A DNA stretch of 64,000 nt from an uncultured Cohaesibacter sp. (GCF_963666525.1 NZ_OY762905.1:3079501-3143500), one strand, 5' to 3'. Shown: positions 44,043 through 53,458, counted from the stretch's first letter. Numbers and translations: made by a program. Notes: generated by a model from the sequence alone, not told the origin.

Positions 44043-45233
44043 TTATTCAGCGTCCAGCATCAGCGGAAGGGCCTTGCCTTCGGTGGCAAGGCGCGCAAGG
44101 CGCTTCTTGCCATCTTCCACGGCGTTGCGGATCTCTTCGCTGTTCCTGGTGGAAAGCTCGCGCATTTCGCCGACGATCTCGACCGAGCGAACCTGGAAAT
44201 TGATCACGCTGTCGACCAGCTTCTTGACCGCATCGGCGCGGATGGTTGGGCCATAACCGGCCTTGAGGGCCTCTTCCTGCACCTTGCCGCCGATTTCTGC
44301 CAGTACTTCTAGCGACTTGGAGACACCTTCCTTCATCTCGTTGAGAGTCTGGGTGGCTTCATGCAGACCGAACAGGCCGGTGAAGGACGCCTTCAGAGCG
44401 GTGAGCACCGACTCGTTGGTCGAGAAGAAGGAGACTGCCTGCTGATAGACGCGTTCCTTGGCGTTGGTGGTCTGCATCAGGCGCGCCATCACCACGTCGG
44501 AGGTGTTGTAGCTGATGGTCAGGTTGTCGGCGAGGTCCTTGGCGATCTGGTAGCGGCTCTCTTCATTCTGCACCTTGCGCAGATGTTCATCGCGCACCAG
44601 TTCCAGTTTGGCCCGCTCGGCAATTTCACCATCTTCCGGGAAGGCAGCCACTGCGTCGGACGCTGTCTTGAGGCCAGCCTTGGCGTCTTCGAGCTTGGCT
44701 TCAGCCGATTTGAGGATCTCGAGAGCGGCCACTTCACCATGTTTCAGCGCGCCGCGGAAATCCCGATAAGCCTCCAGGATCGTCTGTTCGCGCTCAATGT
44801 TGGCTTTGGTGTCTTTGGAAACTGCCAGATAGGTATCCTTGATCTTGTCGAAGCGGGAGGCGATGTCGCCGCGCGAAATCTTCATCCAGGCATTGGTTGC
44901 CCGTTCGAACATGTCCAGCTTGCCATCCTCGATCTGGTCGACCATGGTCTTGGCGTCGTCGCGAATGGAATTGAAAGCTTCGGAAATCTCTTCGTAGCGC
45001 TGGCCGATCGACATCTGCGAGACCTGTTCGCGCACCACTTCGTTGAAGATGCTCATCTGCTGCAGGGTGCGGGTAATGATGGCGATCTTGTCCGGCTCGA
45101 TATCGGCGATCTTTTCCAGAAGCCCGACAATCGGCGTTTCTTCTGCCTCGTCATGCACAAGACCAAGATCCCGCAGGGTTGTCATTGCCTTGTCGAGATA
45201 TTGAAGAGCGGAGCTGGGTACGATTTCAGCCAT
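44043..45233 (-). CDS. TelA-like helical coiled-coil protein
   Basis: The 396-residue, almost entirely helical soluble protein has no signal peptide or membrane segment. Its layout resembles TelA/KlaA: an N-terminal helical part, then ISRGDIASRFDKIKDTYLAVSKDTK (about 118), a mid-section with the KHGEVAALEILKSAEAKL helix, and a C-terminal LTALKASFTGLFGLHEATQTLNEMKEG section. TelA proteins are linked to tellurite and toxic-anion or envelope stress and usually partner another membrane protein. It opens the three-gene operon with a GAGGA site. Resemblance is architectural and needs a profile search. Confidence 0.6.
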   Translation of the reverse strand: MAEIVPSSALQYLDKAMTTLRDLGLVHDEAEETPIVGLLEKIADIEPDKIAIITRTLQQMSIFNEVVREQVSQMSIGQRYEEISEAFNSIRDDAKTMVDQIEDGKLDMFERATNAWMKISRGDIASRFDKIKDTYLAVSKDTKANIEREQTILEAYRDFRGALKHGEVAALEILKSAEAKLEDAKAGLKTASDAVAAFPEDGEIAERAKLELVRDEHLRKVQNEESRYQIAKDLADNLTISYNTSDVVMARLMQTTNAKERVYQQAVSFFSTNESVLTALKASFTGLFGLHEATQTLNEMKEGVSKSLEVLAEIGGKVQEEALKAGYGPTIRADAVKKLVDSVINFQVRSVEIVGEMRELSTRNSEEIRNAVEDGKKRLARLATEGKALPLMLDAE

Positions 45234-45647
45234 GATGTGTCCTCACAATAAGTTGCAGTGAACGCAACGAAATCAGTTCAATCGCTGTTAAATTTCAATA
45301 GGTTTTTGAAGTCTCAGTGCTTGAACACTATTAAGTATTTCCCACCAAGTCCACCACTAAACCCGAACCGCGACCATAGTGCGACACAAATGCATCCGGC
45401 AGAGAATAGTCACAGAAAACCGTTTGTTACAGGTGGCTCGTCAAGGCTGGGGACGTGGCAGGATTGGCTGTCCTGATGAAGGAGCAGCGGCGGCTTCAGG
45501 CGCACGGCACAGCCTCGGTATTGGTGCCAAAATGCGCTCCATAGCCCATTTGGGTGATGATGACAAAAAGCTTTCCGAATATGAAAGTTTTTATATGAAT
45601 TCAACATGCATCATTTCTCACATTTCATTCAAAATTCTGGGCGTATC
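45234..45647. other. Divergent intergenic region, lipoprotein vs TelA-like operon
   Basis: This 414-bp AT-rich stretch lies between divergent operons and must hold both promoters. Short frames occur on both strands (for example 45258-45476 and 45410-45607) without ribosome sites or recognisable products. I see no strong palindrome or terminator. Confidence 0.55.
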
Positions 45648-46679
45648 ATGACTAGCACGATCGATATCAGCTCCATGTCCAAGGTGGGCAGGATGACCCT
45701 TGCGGCGGGGTTTGTGGCTCTGGCTCTGACTGGATGCAAAACCACGTCGACTTCCAATTCTGTTGGGTCTCTCTCGGCAGGCTCCAGCTCCACGGGAATC
45801 AGTTCTTCCGGCTCTACGTCGTCCTCGGGCTCCTCGTCTTCAAGCTCCTCAGCCTCTTCAGGCAGCAGCAGTTCTTCTTCCGGTTCGACGACCGGTTCAG
45901 CCTCTTCTTCCTCTTCCACGAGCAGCAATGTGGCCGCTGCAAGCGCCAGCAACCCGACGCAGAATGGCTCCGGCGAGACGGTGCTCTCCGGCTTTGGTTC
46001 GAGCATGACCACCACGACGCTGGCCCGGACCGCGGCTGCGGCGACGGTGACCGCTCATGACGATGACACGACCACATTCCTTTTCACCAGCGGCACCTAT
46101 GCCGGGCAGACCCTTGTTCTGGATGCAGACGGCAATGGCACGCTCAATGGCAAGCCTGTGACGATGGAAAATCTCGGAGCTGACGGGACCGCTGCAGAAG
46201 CGGCCTTCCTGACCATCGGCGATCTGGATTCCTCCGATGAGAGCTATGTTGCCGCCTATGCCATCTCCGATACGGCAACGCTTCCGACCAGCGGCACGGC
46301 AACCTATTCTGGCTCGATGACCGGTGCAGGCATCAGTGGAGCCAACAGCGGCTATGCCAGCGGCGATGTTTCGGTATCAGCCAACTTCGGCACCGGCGCA
46401 GTATCCGGCACCTTCTCCAATCTTGCCGTAACGGACGAAGGCACCAGCTATTCTGTTGGCAGCGATGTTGCCTTCAGCGGCACGATGAACACCAGCACGG
46501 CCAGCTATTCGGCAGACACGATCACCCTTGGGGGAACTGCCGCCGACCCAGCTTCTCACGTTGCCGGTGTGTTCGGTGGCGATGGTGCGACGGCAACCGC
46601 TGGCGAACTCTATGTCGCGGATGACTTCTCCAATCCGACCAAAGCGGTCTATGGCGTCTATCAGGCGGACAAAGACTGA
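45648..46679 (+). CDS. Serine-rich surface lipoprotein with TbpB-like barrel domain (Slam client)
   Basis: The 343-residue lipoprotein precursor has a signal peptide with lipobox LTGC and acylated Cys30. A low-complexity Ser/Thr/Gly linker (about 33-95) is typical of a flexible tether on the cell surface. The C-terminal half has repeated beta-strand patterns (TATYSGSMTGAG, SVSANFGTGAVSGTFSNL, HVAGVFGGDGATATAGELYV). These resemble the small beta-barrel of TbpB and other Slam-exported lipoproteins. The stop shares a base with the ATG of the Slam-like gene. Met at 45675 is an alternative start. Ligand unknown; serum-protein binding is not implied for this organism. Confidence 0.75.
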   Translation: MTSTIDISSMSKVGRMTLAAGFVALALTGCKTTSTSNSVGSLSAGSSSTGISSSGSTSSSGSSSSSSSASSGSSSSSSGSTTGSASSSSSTSSNVAAASASNPTQNGSGETVLSGFGSSMTTTTLARTAAAATVTAHDDDTTTFLFTSGTYAGQTLVLDADGNGTLNGKPVTMENLGADGTAAEAAFLTIGDLDSSDESYVAAYAISDTATLPTSGTATYSGSMTGAGISGANSGYASGDVSVSANFGTGAVSGTFSNLAVTDEGTSYSVGSDVAFSGTMNTSTASYSADTITLGGTAADPASHVAGVFGGDGATATAGELYVADDFSNPTKAVYGVYQADKD

Positions 46680-48055
46680 TGGTTGGCAAGGCGAAGCTGA
46701 AATCGGTCCTTGCAGGGAGACCCCGCCTCCCTGCAGCCTTGGTCCTTGTGTTGATGTCAGGGGCTTTGACCGCGGTCTCGCCGTGGTCCATGTCCTTGGC
46801 CGTGGCCAAGGCCCGAGATGCGGCTGGCGTTCAGAATGCGGTTGGTGCAATGACGGTCATCAAGGCACTGATCGAAGCTGGTCAGTATGAGGCCGCCCTC
46901 GGCATCGCGGATAACTCGGCTCGGACCGAAAGCAGCAAACGCCTTCAGGAAGACTTCACCAGAGCACTGATCCTGAAACACCAGAAGCGCTTCAAGGACG
47001 CAGCCGCGGCTATGCGGGCCATTCTGGCCCGCCACCCCGAATTGCAGTCCGTGCAGGCAGAGCTTGCTCATACGCTCTTCCTGATGAAGGACTACGACGC
47101 GGCGGCCTATCACTTTGAACAGCTCTCCGAACTGTCGTCATCGCAAAGCAGCCGGGAGGTTTATCAAACCCTGCTGAACCGCTCGCGCAAAGCCCGACCC
47201 TGGACACTGAGCGGCTATGTTTCTCTTGCTCCCAGCACCAATTTTTCCAACGGCAGCGCCAGCGAGATCGTCTATATCGCCGGCGTGCCCTTCCGGCCAG
47301 GCCAGACAGCAAAGAGCGGCATTGGCTTGAATTATGGCGTCAACGGCTCCTATAGGTTCGATCTGTCCGATCAGGACAAGGTGATTGTTGGTGGGGGCAT
47401 ATCCGGCTCGAAGTTCCCCGACGCCCTGTTTGACACGACGCGTTTCAACGGCTTTACCGCCTTCTCCCGCTCCTACAAGACCGGCAGCGTGGCGATCGGG
47501 CTGGCAGGCGAATACTATCTCAGGGCCAACAAGCCCTACCGCTTTGGCATCGGCCCCTATCTCTCGGTGCAGCGGTCTTTCGGGCGGGCAGGCACGAGCA
47601 GCGCCTTCCTGTCCTACAAGGCACTGGATTATATCAATGACGACGCTTTCGATGGCAGCGAGATAGCCCTCAATCTGGGGCACCGCTACGCGATCAACGC
47701 CAGAACCGGCGTCGCCGTCAATAGCGATCTGGCCTACATTTCCGCAAGGAAATCCTTCAATGCCCATGTCCGCTACGGAGCCAAGGTCCAGCTCATCCGC
47801 AAGTCCGATCTCGGCCTCATCATGGATGTCGGCATGGAGGTTTCAAGGCGGGATTATGTTGGCGATTTTCCTCTGACCGGCAAACCGCGCCATGATTTGA
47901 CCCTTACGCCAAGCGCTGGCGTGACTCTGCGCAACTTTTCCTACAAGGGCTTTGCTCCTAGAGTGGAGCTGTCCTATTCCCGCAATTTCTCCAATGTCGA
48001 TCTCTACGACTATGACAACAAGACAGCGCAGGTGACCTTGACCAAGAATTTCTAG
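46679..48055 (+). CDS. Slam-type outer-membrane surface-lipoprotein assembly protein
   Basis: The 458-residue protein has a signal-peptide region (first about 42 residues). Periplasmic TPR-like helices follow (about 50-170; AALGIADNSA, AAAAMRAILARHPELQSVQAELAHTLF), then a C-terminal beta-barrel (about 175-458). The barrel begins WTLSGYVSLAPSTNFSNGS and ends with an aromatic-terminated strand TAQVTLTKNF. This TPR-plus-DUF560 barrel layout is that of Slam, which moves lipoproteins to the cell surface (type XI secretion). A TGATG overlap couples it to the lipoprotein gene, which is its obvious client. Confidence 0.8.
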   Translation: MVGKAKLKSVLAGRPRLPAALVLVLMSGALTAVSPWSMSLAVAKARDAAGVQNAVGAMTVIKALIEAGQYEAALGIADNSARTESSKRLQEDFTRALILKHQKRFKDAAAAMRAILARHPELQSVQAELAHTLFLMKDYDAAAYHFEQLSELSSSQSSREVYQTLLNRSRKARPWTLSGYVSLAPSTNFSNGSASEIVYIAGVPFRPGQTAKSGIGLNYGVNGSYRFDLSDQDKVIVGGGISGSKFPDALFDTTRFNGFTAFSRSYKTGSVAIGLAGEYYLRANKPYRFGIGPYLSVQRSFGRAGTSSAFLSYKALDYINDDAFDGSEIALNLGHRYAINARTGVAVNSDLAYISARKSFNAHVRYGAKVQLIRKSDLGLIMDVGMEVSRRDYVGDFPLTGKPRHDLTLTPSAGVTLRNFSYKGFAPRVELSYSRNFSNVDLYDYDNKTAQVTLTKNF

Positions 48056-48218
48056 CCCCAATCCGGGTGGAGCTGGCGCCAGCAGGAGCCCTTTGCTGCC
48101 GCTCTCGGTTTGGAATTTTTCAAAAAGCAGTTTTCATCACCAAACAATTTTTATATCCTTTTCAAAAGACATCAAATTACCTTTCCAAACCAAGCAGTTA
48201 ATTTATCAATTTCAATTG

Positions 48219-50048
48219 ATGTCCCATGAAGAGGGGCTCCATTTGGCAGACAACTATTCCGATATTCCGTTCAAGAACCAGAATTTCATGCTCACTGTGC
48301 CGGACGACGAACAGGACCCGGAGGGCGAGGGTGTCTATGCTGGCGACCTCGACATCATCGCCAATACCTATCGCTCGATCGTCGACCAGAACGCCTTTGA
48401 AGAAATGATTGCCAGCTGGAACCGGCGTCTGGCGGATATCGAGAACAAGGAGTTCAAGGCCCCGATCTCCGGTACCCTTCAATCCCAGATTCTCGAAGCG
48501 CGGCGAACTATGGAAACCCTCGACATCCCAGCCGAGAATGACAGCCTCAACCGCGCCATCCGCGATGTACCCGGGCCGGCGGTGGTCATCGCTCCCAACG
48601 GACGAGTCGTCATGACCAACGAGACCGGAACAAGGGCGTTCGGTCGCAGTCAGGGCATGTGGTTCGATTCCGAGGTCATCGACAGCCGCTCCTCGGAGGA
48701 TTTCGAGGCACTGCGCCGCTCCGCCAACACCCAGGGCAACCGCTCGGAGGCGATCCTGCGCATCGTGCCGGGCGACAAGGCCATCGCGCCTTTCGTGGCG
48801 GAAGGCTATATCGAGGAGGTGGCCGGGCAGAAGAAATCCTACATCATCCTCAGGTCCATCGAGATCGAGTGGACCGAAAAGGCGACCAACCGACTGCTCA
48901 CGGCCTTCGGTCTTAGTCAGGCCGAAGCGGAGGTCGCACGTCTGTTCTTTGTGCATCGGTCCTTGCAGAAAATCTGTGACGAGCGGGGCGTTTCGATGCA
49001 TACGGTGCGCTATCAGATGAAGACCATCCTGTCCAAGGTGGAAGCGCCGACACAGGCGGATCTCATCCGACTGCTGGCCATGATCGCCAGCCGCGCCGCC
49101 ATGAACCGTCAGGGGCAGGCCTCCGCCTGGCAGGATCCTCTGGGGCGGGAAGAGCGCGTGACCTTGCCCGATGGGCGTGTGGTGGCCTGGACATGGATGG
49201 GCGCTCCGGATGGTGTTCCGGCGCTGGTGCTGCGCGGCTTTGCCATGGGCTTTCTTTTGCCGCCCGAGGCTGAACGGCGGCTGCAACAGGCAGGCATCAA
49301 ACTCTATGCCCTGTCCCGCCCTGGCTACGGCAACTCGTCCCTGCATGCGGATCTGTCGGCGATCGATGACAATCTCATCGCCCTCAAGACCCTCCTTGCA
49401 CACCGGATGGAAGGCAAGCCATGTGTTGCTATCGGGCTTTCCAATGCTATCGTGCCGCTGCTGGCGCTGCAACAGAGCAACCCCCAGAGCTTTGGTGCCC
49501 TGATTGCCCTTGGCTACACCGGGATCATGGATCGCACCGGGGCGGCCCGTCTGCCACTTATTCAGCGCACCATGTATCGCATGGCTGCTCAGGCGCCATG
49601 GATTCTTGAGGTCATGGCCAAGTCGGGCCACCGCATGATGCAGCAATATGGCGTCGACTGGTATCTCGAGCGCGCCTACAAGGGCCGAAGCCGCGACATG
49701 GCGACCTATGCCGATCCCGATATTGTGCCCCTCATGCGCGAAGCCTGCGCCCATCTGCTGATGCAGGGCCACATGGCCTTTGTCCGCGATCTGCAGATTG
49801 CCCATGAGCCGGTTGATGATGCCTTCGATACACTGACCATCCCCTTCCTGTGGCTGGCCTCTACAGAGGATGGCGTCTACAATGAAGAAAGCTTTTTCGC
49901 TCTCGAAAAGCGCAATGACCACATAACGGTGGAGCCCGTGCCGGAGAGTGGCGAGCTGATCTACTATCAGAAGACGGATCTTATCGTCGATCGCCTGATC
50001 GAAGCGGTAAACGGCGTCCGCTATGGCCGTGGCGGTGAGATGGGCTGA
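48219..50048 (+). CDS. PAS-LuxR-type HTH fused to an alpha/beta-hydrolase-like domain
   Basis: The 609-residue fusion has a PAS-like domain (about 115-215; VPGPAVVIAPNGRVVMTNETG) and a LuxR-type HTH (about 225-287; GLSQAEAEVARLFFVHRSLQ then VSMHTVRYQMKTILSKV). An alpha/beta-hydrolase fold follows (about 305-600) with nucleophile elbow GLSNA (Ser408). Where the family has a catalytic His (GHL near the C-terminus) this protein has GEL (Glu579), so it may sense rather than hydrolyse a ligand. The ATG at 48219 has no ribosome site; a TTG at 48243 has GAGGGG 6 nt upstream and may be the true start. The gap 48056-48218 contains AT-rich promoter-like sequence. Confidence 0.8.
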   Translation: MSHEEGLHLADNYSDIPFKNQNFMLTVPDDEQDPEGEGVYAGDLDIIANTYRSIVDQNAFEEMIASWNRRLADIENKEFKAPISGTLQSQILEARRTMETLDIPAENDSLNRAIRDVPGPAVVIAPNGRVVMTNETGTRAFGRSQGMWFDSEVIDSRSSEDFEALRRSANTQGNRSEAILRIVPGDKAIAPFVAEGYIEEVAGQKKSYIILRSIEIEWTEKATNRLLTAFGLSQAEAEVARLFFVHRSLQKICDERGVSMHTVRYQMKTILSKVEAPTQADLIRLLAMIASRAAMNRQGQASAWQDPLGREERVTLPDGRVVAWTWMGAPDGVPALVLRGFAMGFLLPPEAERRLQQAGIKLYALSRPGYGNSSLHADLSAIDDNLIALKTLLAHRMEGKPCVAIGLSNAIVPLLALQQSNPQSFGALIALGYTGIMDRTGAARLPLIQRTMYRMAAQAPWILEVMAKSGHRMMQQYGVDWYLERAYKGRSRDMATYADPDIVPLMREACAHLLMQGHMAFVRDLQIAHEPVDDAFDTLTIPFLWLASTEDGVYNEESFFALEKRNDHITVEPVPESGELIYYQKTDLIVDRLIEAVNGVRYGRGGEMG

Positions 50049-50135
50049 CACACTGCCGCAGCACCACATCGCTCCGCACCACCGGACCGGAGGCGCGAAG
50101 CATGGGGTCTTTCAAATCCTCTGGCTATCGAAGAC

Positions 50136-50990
50136 TCAGAGCAGGGCGATCTTGAACTGGTGGCTCGGGGTCTCGAATTGCTTCTGCGCTGCAATCAGCT
50201 GCAATTCCCATTCACCGGAGGCGGACGTTTCTTCCAGAACGCCATAGACAGCATTGTTGCAATGCTCAAGCGCCTCGGGAGCCGATGAGCCGGTCAGAAT
50301 CCCGGCAAGGAAAGTTGCCGAGATCATGTCGCCAACACCGACCGGCTCCCGATCGAATTTGAGGTGTGGGCGTTGCGCCAGATAACAGGTCTCGCCTGCG
50401 GCCATCACCATCGAGAAGTCATCGCCTTCGACGCCGTGCAAATGCTTGGCCAGAACCAGCTTCGGTCCCAGTGCCTGCGCCTTCCTGCAAGCCACAATCG
50501 CGTCTTCAAGGCTGTGAATGGCCTGCCCGGTGAACTGGGTCAGCTCGAACTGGTTCGGCACCAGTATGTCGGCCATCGGCATCAGGGTCCCAATGAGGCT
50601 TTCGGCAATCCCGTCGCTGACAATGCAGCCCTTCTCGGGGCTGCCCATCACCGGGTCGCACAGATAGAGGCAATCCGGATTAGCGGCCTTGACGCTTTTG
50701 ACGATCCGGGCGATCACGTCGCAGTGCGAGGCATCTCCCAGATAGCCGGTGGTGATCGCCTGAATATGACTGGTGACGCCGATTTTTTCGAGGCCTTCGA
50801 AAACTTCGCCAATGGCATCGGCCGACGCGGCCTTGCCGGTCCAGCCCTGATGATACTGGGTGTGGTTTGAAAAATGCACCGTGTGAATGGGCCAGACTTC
50901 CAGCCCCATGCGCTGCACGGGAAAGACCGCCGCGCTGTTGCCCGCGTGCCCGTAGGTGACATGGGATTGAATGGAAAGAACACCTTTCAT
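50136..50990 (-). CDS. pdxY: Pyridoxal kinase
   Basis: The 284-residue ribokinase-fold kinase phosphorylates pyridoxal or related B6 vitamers to PLP. It has the family opening VLSIQSHVTYGHAGNSAAVFP, DPVMGSPEKGCIV near residue 113 and the catalytic Asp in PVGVGDMISATFLAG (about 225). The Met at 50990 gives the standard PdxY start; a GTG/ATG extension to 51047 is unlikely. It lies downstream of the cupin gene on the same strand, separated by 285 bp in which I see only a small GC hairpin (51246-51263). Confidence 0.9.
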   Translation of the reverse strand: MKGVLSIQSHVTYGHAGNSAAVFPVQRMGLEVWPIHTVHFSNHTQYHQGWTGKAASADAIGEVFEGLEKIGVTSHIQAITTGYLGDASHCDVIARIVKSVKAANPDCLYLCDPVMGSPEKGCIVSDGIAESLIGTLMPMADILVPNQFELTQFTGQAIHSLEDAIVACRKAQALGPKLVLAKHLHGVEGDDFSMVMAAGETCYLAQRPHLKFDREPVGVGDMISATFLAGILTGSSAPEALEHCNNAVYGVLEETSASGEWELQLIAAQKQFETPSHQFKIALL

Positions 50991-51275
50991 GACAGATCTT
51001 CCTTTCTGGGAAAGAGGCAAGAACAGGGAAAGCCTCCTTGCGGGCATATCTCTTGCGATTTTTGGGGGAGGGGCGGGCTGCTCGCTTTGGTCTCGTTGTC
51101 AAGCCCGGCTTCAGGACATGAAAATGAGGGCACCCCTCATTTCCGTTGAAGCGGAAGAAGGGTACTCTCATTCAGGGAGGATTTTGAAGTTAAATTTGTG
51201 TAAACATGGTGTCAGATGGCGCATAGCCCTGATGAGGCTACGGGGGCCCGCAGGCATGCGGGCATCTCCTGTTGG

Positions 51276-51653
51276 TCAGGCCGGAGCGAAGACCGACAGG
51301 TCGTCGCCGGGCTCCCATTTGATCGGCGTTCCGTCCTTGGGATTGTAGGGCGCCTTGATGAAGACGGCCTTCCACGGCACCTGCCCCTTGTTGATTACAT
51401 AATGGGCTTCACCGGGGTCGCAGCGCAGAAAGTCGCCGACCGCCAGCGTGTGCAGCTCGCCGTTCACATACATATGCACTTCACCCTCGATGGTGAGGAA
51501 ATTCTCCTCGATCACACTATGCTTGTGGGTGGCAAAATGCTGACCGGGCTGCAGGGTGACAACGCCGATGTCCGAGCGCGGGCCGCGCTGGAGATACTTG
51601 GGACCATGATCCTCGAAACGATATGCGTGGTCACCTTCTTTGGTTTTGAACAT
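51276..51653 (-). CDS. Small cupin-domain protein
   Basis: The 125-residue single-cupin protein has both conserved boxes: HFATHKHSVIEENFLTIEGEV (about 39-59; His-x-His and Glu metal ligands) and DFLRCDPGEAHYVIN (about 73-87; third His). This metal-binding barrel often acts in sugar isomerisation, dioxygenation or ligand sensing. The gene starts 233 nt after lsrK on the same strand and is followed by a GCCCGCA/TGCGGGC hairpin without T-run. A link to AI-2 metabolism is only positional. Confidence 0.8.
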   Translation of the reverse strand: MFKTKEGDHAYRFEDHGPKYLQRGPRSDIGVVTLQPGQHFATHKHSVIEENFLTIEGEVHMYVNGELHTLAVGDFLRCDPGEAHYVINKGQVPWKAVFIKAPYNPKDGTPIKWEPGDDLSVFAPA

Positions 51654-51886
51654 ATTCCCGCCTACGCCTGTTTCAAATCAAAACGTAGCCTCTTTCTTTG
51701 GCATCTTGACCTGACAGGATGGAGGTCCCGCTTTCAGGCAATGCGCTCATGTTTTGGTTGGCCGTGTCGTAGGCCGATTGAACGGGCATGGCGGAGAGCA
51801 GCTCTACCGCCATGCTCAATGAAGGACTGGCCGGTCCGGAGGCGGCTGGCTGCAGCTCCGGAATTTCAGGGGCCCAAGGAAGGTAA

Positions 51887-53458
51887 TCACAACCCAGGAG
51901 CTTTCCACATCGACTGTGTCACGTTGCGTCCGACAAGCGCCCGCTGCGGGGCATAGGCTTCGCGCCAGCGTTCGGTCAGTTCGGTGTAAAGGATGTGCTT
52001 GTGGGCGTCCGGCTCGATCCGGCGGCTCCAGCGCACCGTGGCATCGGCAGCTTCCGGCAGGGAGGCATAGACACCCAGCCCCACCCAGGCGGCGAGCCCG
52101 GCTGCAAAGGCGGTTGCCTCGGTCACTTCGGGGATCTTGATCGGCAGGCCGACGGCATCGGCGAGAATCTGGCCCCACAGCTTGCCCTTGGAGGCACCAC
52201 CGGCGAACACCAGCTCATCGAGCTTGACCCCGGCGAGATTGGCCGCGAGATTGAGATTCTCGGCAGCGACGATCGCCGCGTTCTCCTGAATGGCATGGAA
52301 GATCTGGGGCTTGCCGCACTGGCTGGCGTCAAGCGACAGGTTTAGAAGCGATGGCGCTGCATGATACCAGGAGCCCAGATTCATCACGTCGCTGAAGATC
52401 GGGATGATGCCGTTGGCACCGACCGGCACCTTGGCCGATTCCTCTTCCAGCAGTGCATAGGTATCAATGCCGCGCTCCTTGGCGATCCGCATTTCTTCCT
52501 GACAGAAGGCATCGCGGAACCAGCGGGTGGTCATGCCGACCATGAAGGCGATGCCTTCGGCCTGGCTGACTCCGGGGACCACATGGGGGTTGATGCGGAT
52601 GCGCATGTCCGGATCGGTGATCGGCTCGGGAATGTTGACAACCTCCTGCCAGAAGGTGCCGCCCAGCACGGCAGCATGGCCGGGGCGTGAAACGCCAAGC
52701 CCGAGCGCGCCCATCTGGACATCGCCGCCCCCCATCACCACCAGCGTGCCCGCCACAAGGCCGGTTTCTTCTGCCGCCTCGGCGGTGACTTCACCAATGG
52801 GAGTGCCGGTTTCGACAACCGGTGGGAAAATATCGGTGCGGATGCCTGCCCGGCGGGCAATATCCAGATCCCATGTCCGGGTCTTGAGCGAGAAGATGCC
52901 CGTCGTCCCGGCGTTCGATGGATCGGAGGAAATGACACCGGACAGTCGCGCCAGAATCCAGTCGGACAACATCGACATGGTCGCCATATTGGCATGGACC
53001 TCGGGCAGATGCTTCTCCAGCCATTTCAGGCGAGGAATCGCGCCAAGCGCGAAACTCTGGCCGCTGATCGAATAGGCATAGCGTTCAAGCTCGGGGCTCT
53101 TTGCCTGCAATTCATGCACTTCCTCCGAAGCACGGGAATCGACATTGGCGCAGGCCCAAAGTTCCTGACCAGCCCTGTCATAGATCACGATGCCCTCGCG
53201 CATGCTCGTTGCGCTTACGGCACGGATATCCGATCCGGCTAGGCCGGCGTTGCTCAGGGCTTCACGAACGCATTTGCTCAAAAGTTTCCAGTTGGCCTTG
53301 CAGTCGAACTCCATGGAGCCGGGATATCTTGGATCGCTGAGATGGTTCCATTCCTCCTGACCAACCGCGATCTGATGGCCGGCGCTGTCAAAGATGACCG
53401 CTCGGCCGCTTCCTGTTCCGGCGTCAATCGCCAGAACGTATCCCTCTTTCTTTTTCAT
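51887..53458 (-). CDS. lsrK: Autoinducer-2 kinase
   Basis: This FGGY-family kinase phosphorylates imported AI-2 (DPD) to P-AI-2, trapping it and making the LsrR inducer. The 523-residue protein is the usual length. It opens YVLAIDAGTGSGRAVIFDSAG, has TSMREGIVIYD near residue 88 and GGASKGKLWGQILADAVGLP near residue 422. The ATG at 53458 lies inside the end of lsrR (35-nt overlap), so the two are tightly coupled. Confidence 0.93.
   Translation of the reverse strand: MKKKEGYVLAIDAGTGSGRAVIFDSAGHQIAVGQEEWNHLSDPRYPGSMEFDCKANWKLLSKCVREALSNAGLAGSDIRAVSATSMREGIVIYDRAGQELWACANVDSRASEEVHELQAKSPELERYAYSISGQSFALGAIPRLKWLEKHLPEVHANMATMSMLSDWILARLSGVISSDPSNAGTTGIFSLKTRTWDLDIARRAGIRTDIFPPVVETGTPIGEVTAEAAEETGLVAGTLVVMGGGDVQMGALGLGVSRPGHAAVLGGTFWQEVVNIPEPITDPDMRIRINPHVVPGVSQAEGIAFMVGMTTRWFRDAFCQEEMRIAKERGIDTYALLEEESAKVPVGANGIIPIFSDVMNLGSWYHAAPSLLNLSLDASQCGKPQIFHAIQENAAIVAAENLNLAANLAGVKLDELVFAGGASKGKLWGQILADAVGLPIKIPEVTEATAFAAGLAAWVGLGVYASLPEAADATVRWSRRIEPDAHKHILYTELTERWREAYAPQRALVGRNVTQSMWKAPGL

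Noticed and set aside
48072-48083. GCTGGCGCCAGC palindrome after the Slam gene as a terminator
   Set aside because: The usable stem is only about 4 bp once a loop is allowed and no T-run follows.
48198-50069. 623-codon minus-strand frame opposite the PAS-LuxR-hydrolase gene
   Set aside because: The plus-strand protein has coherent PAS, HTH and hydrolase domains; the antisense frame has none.
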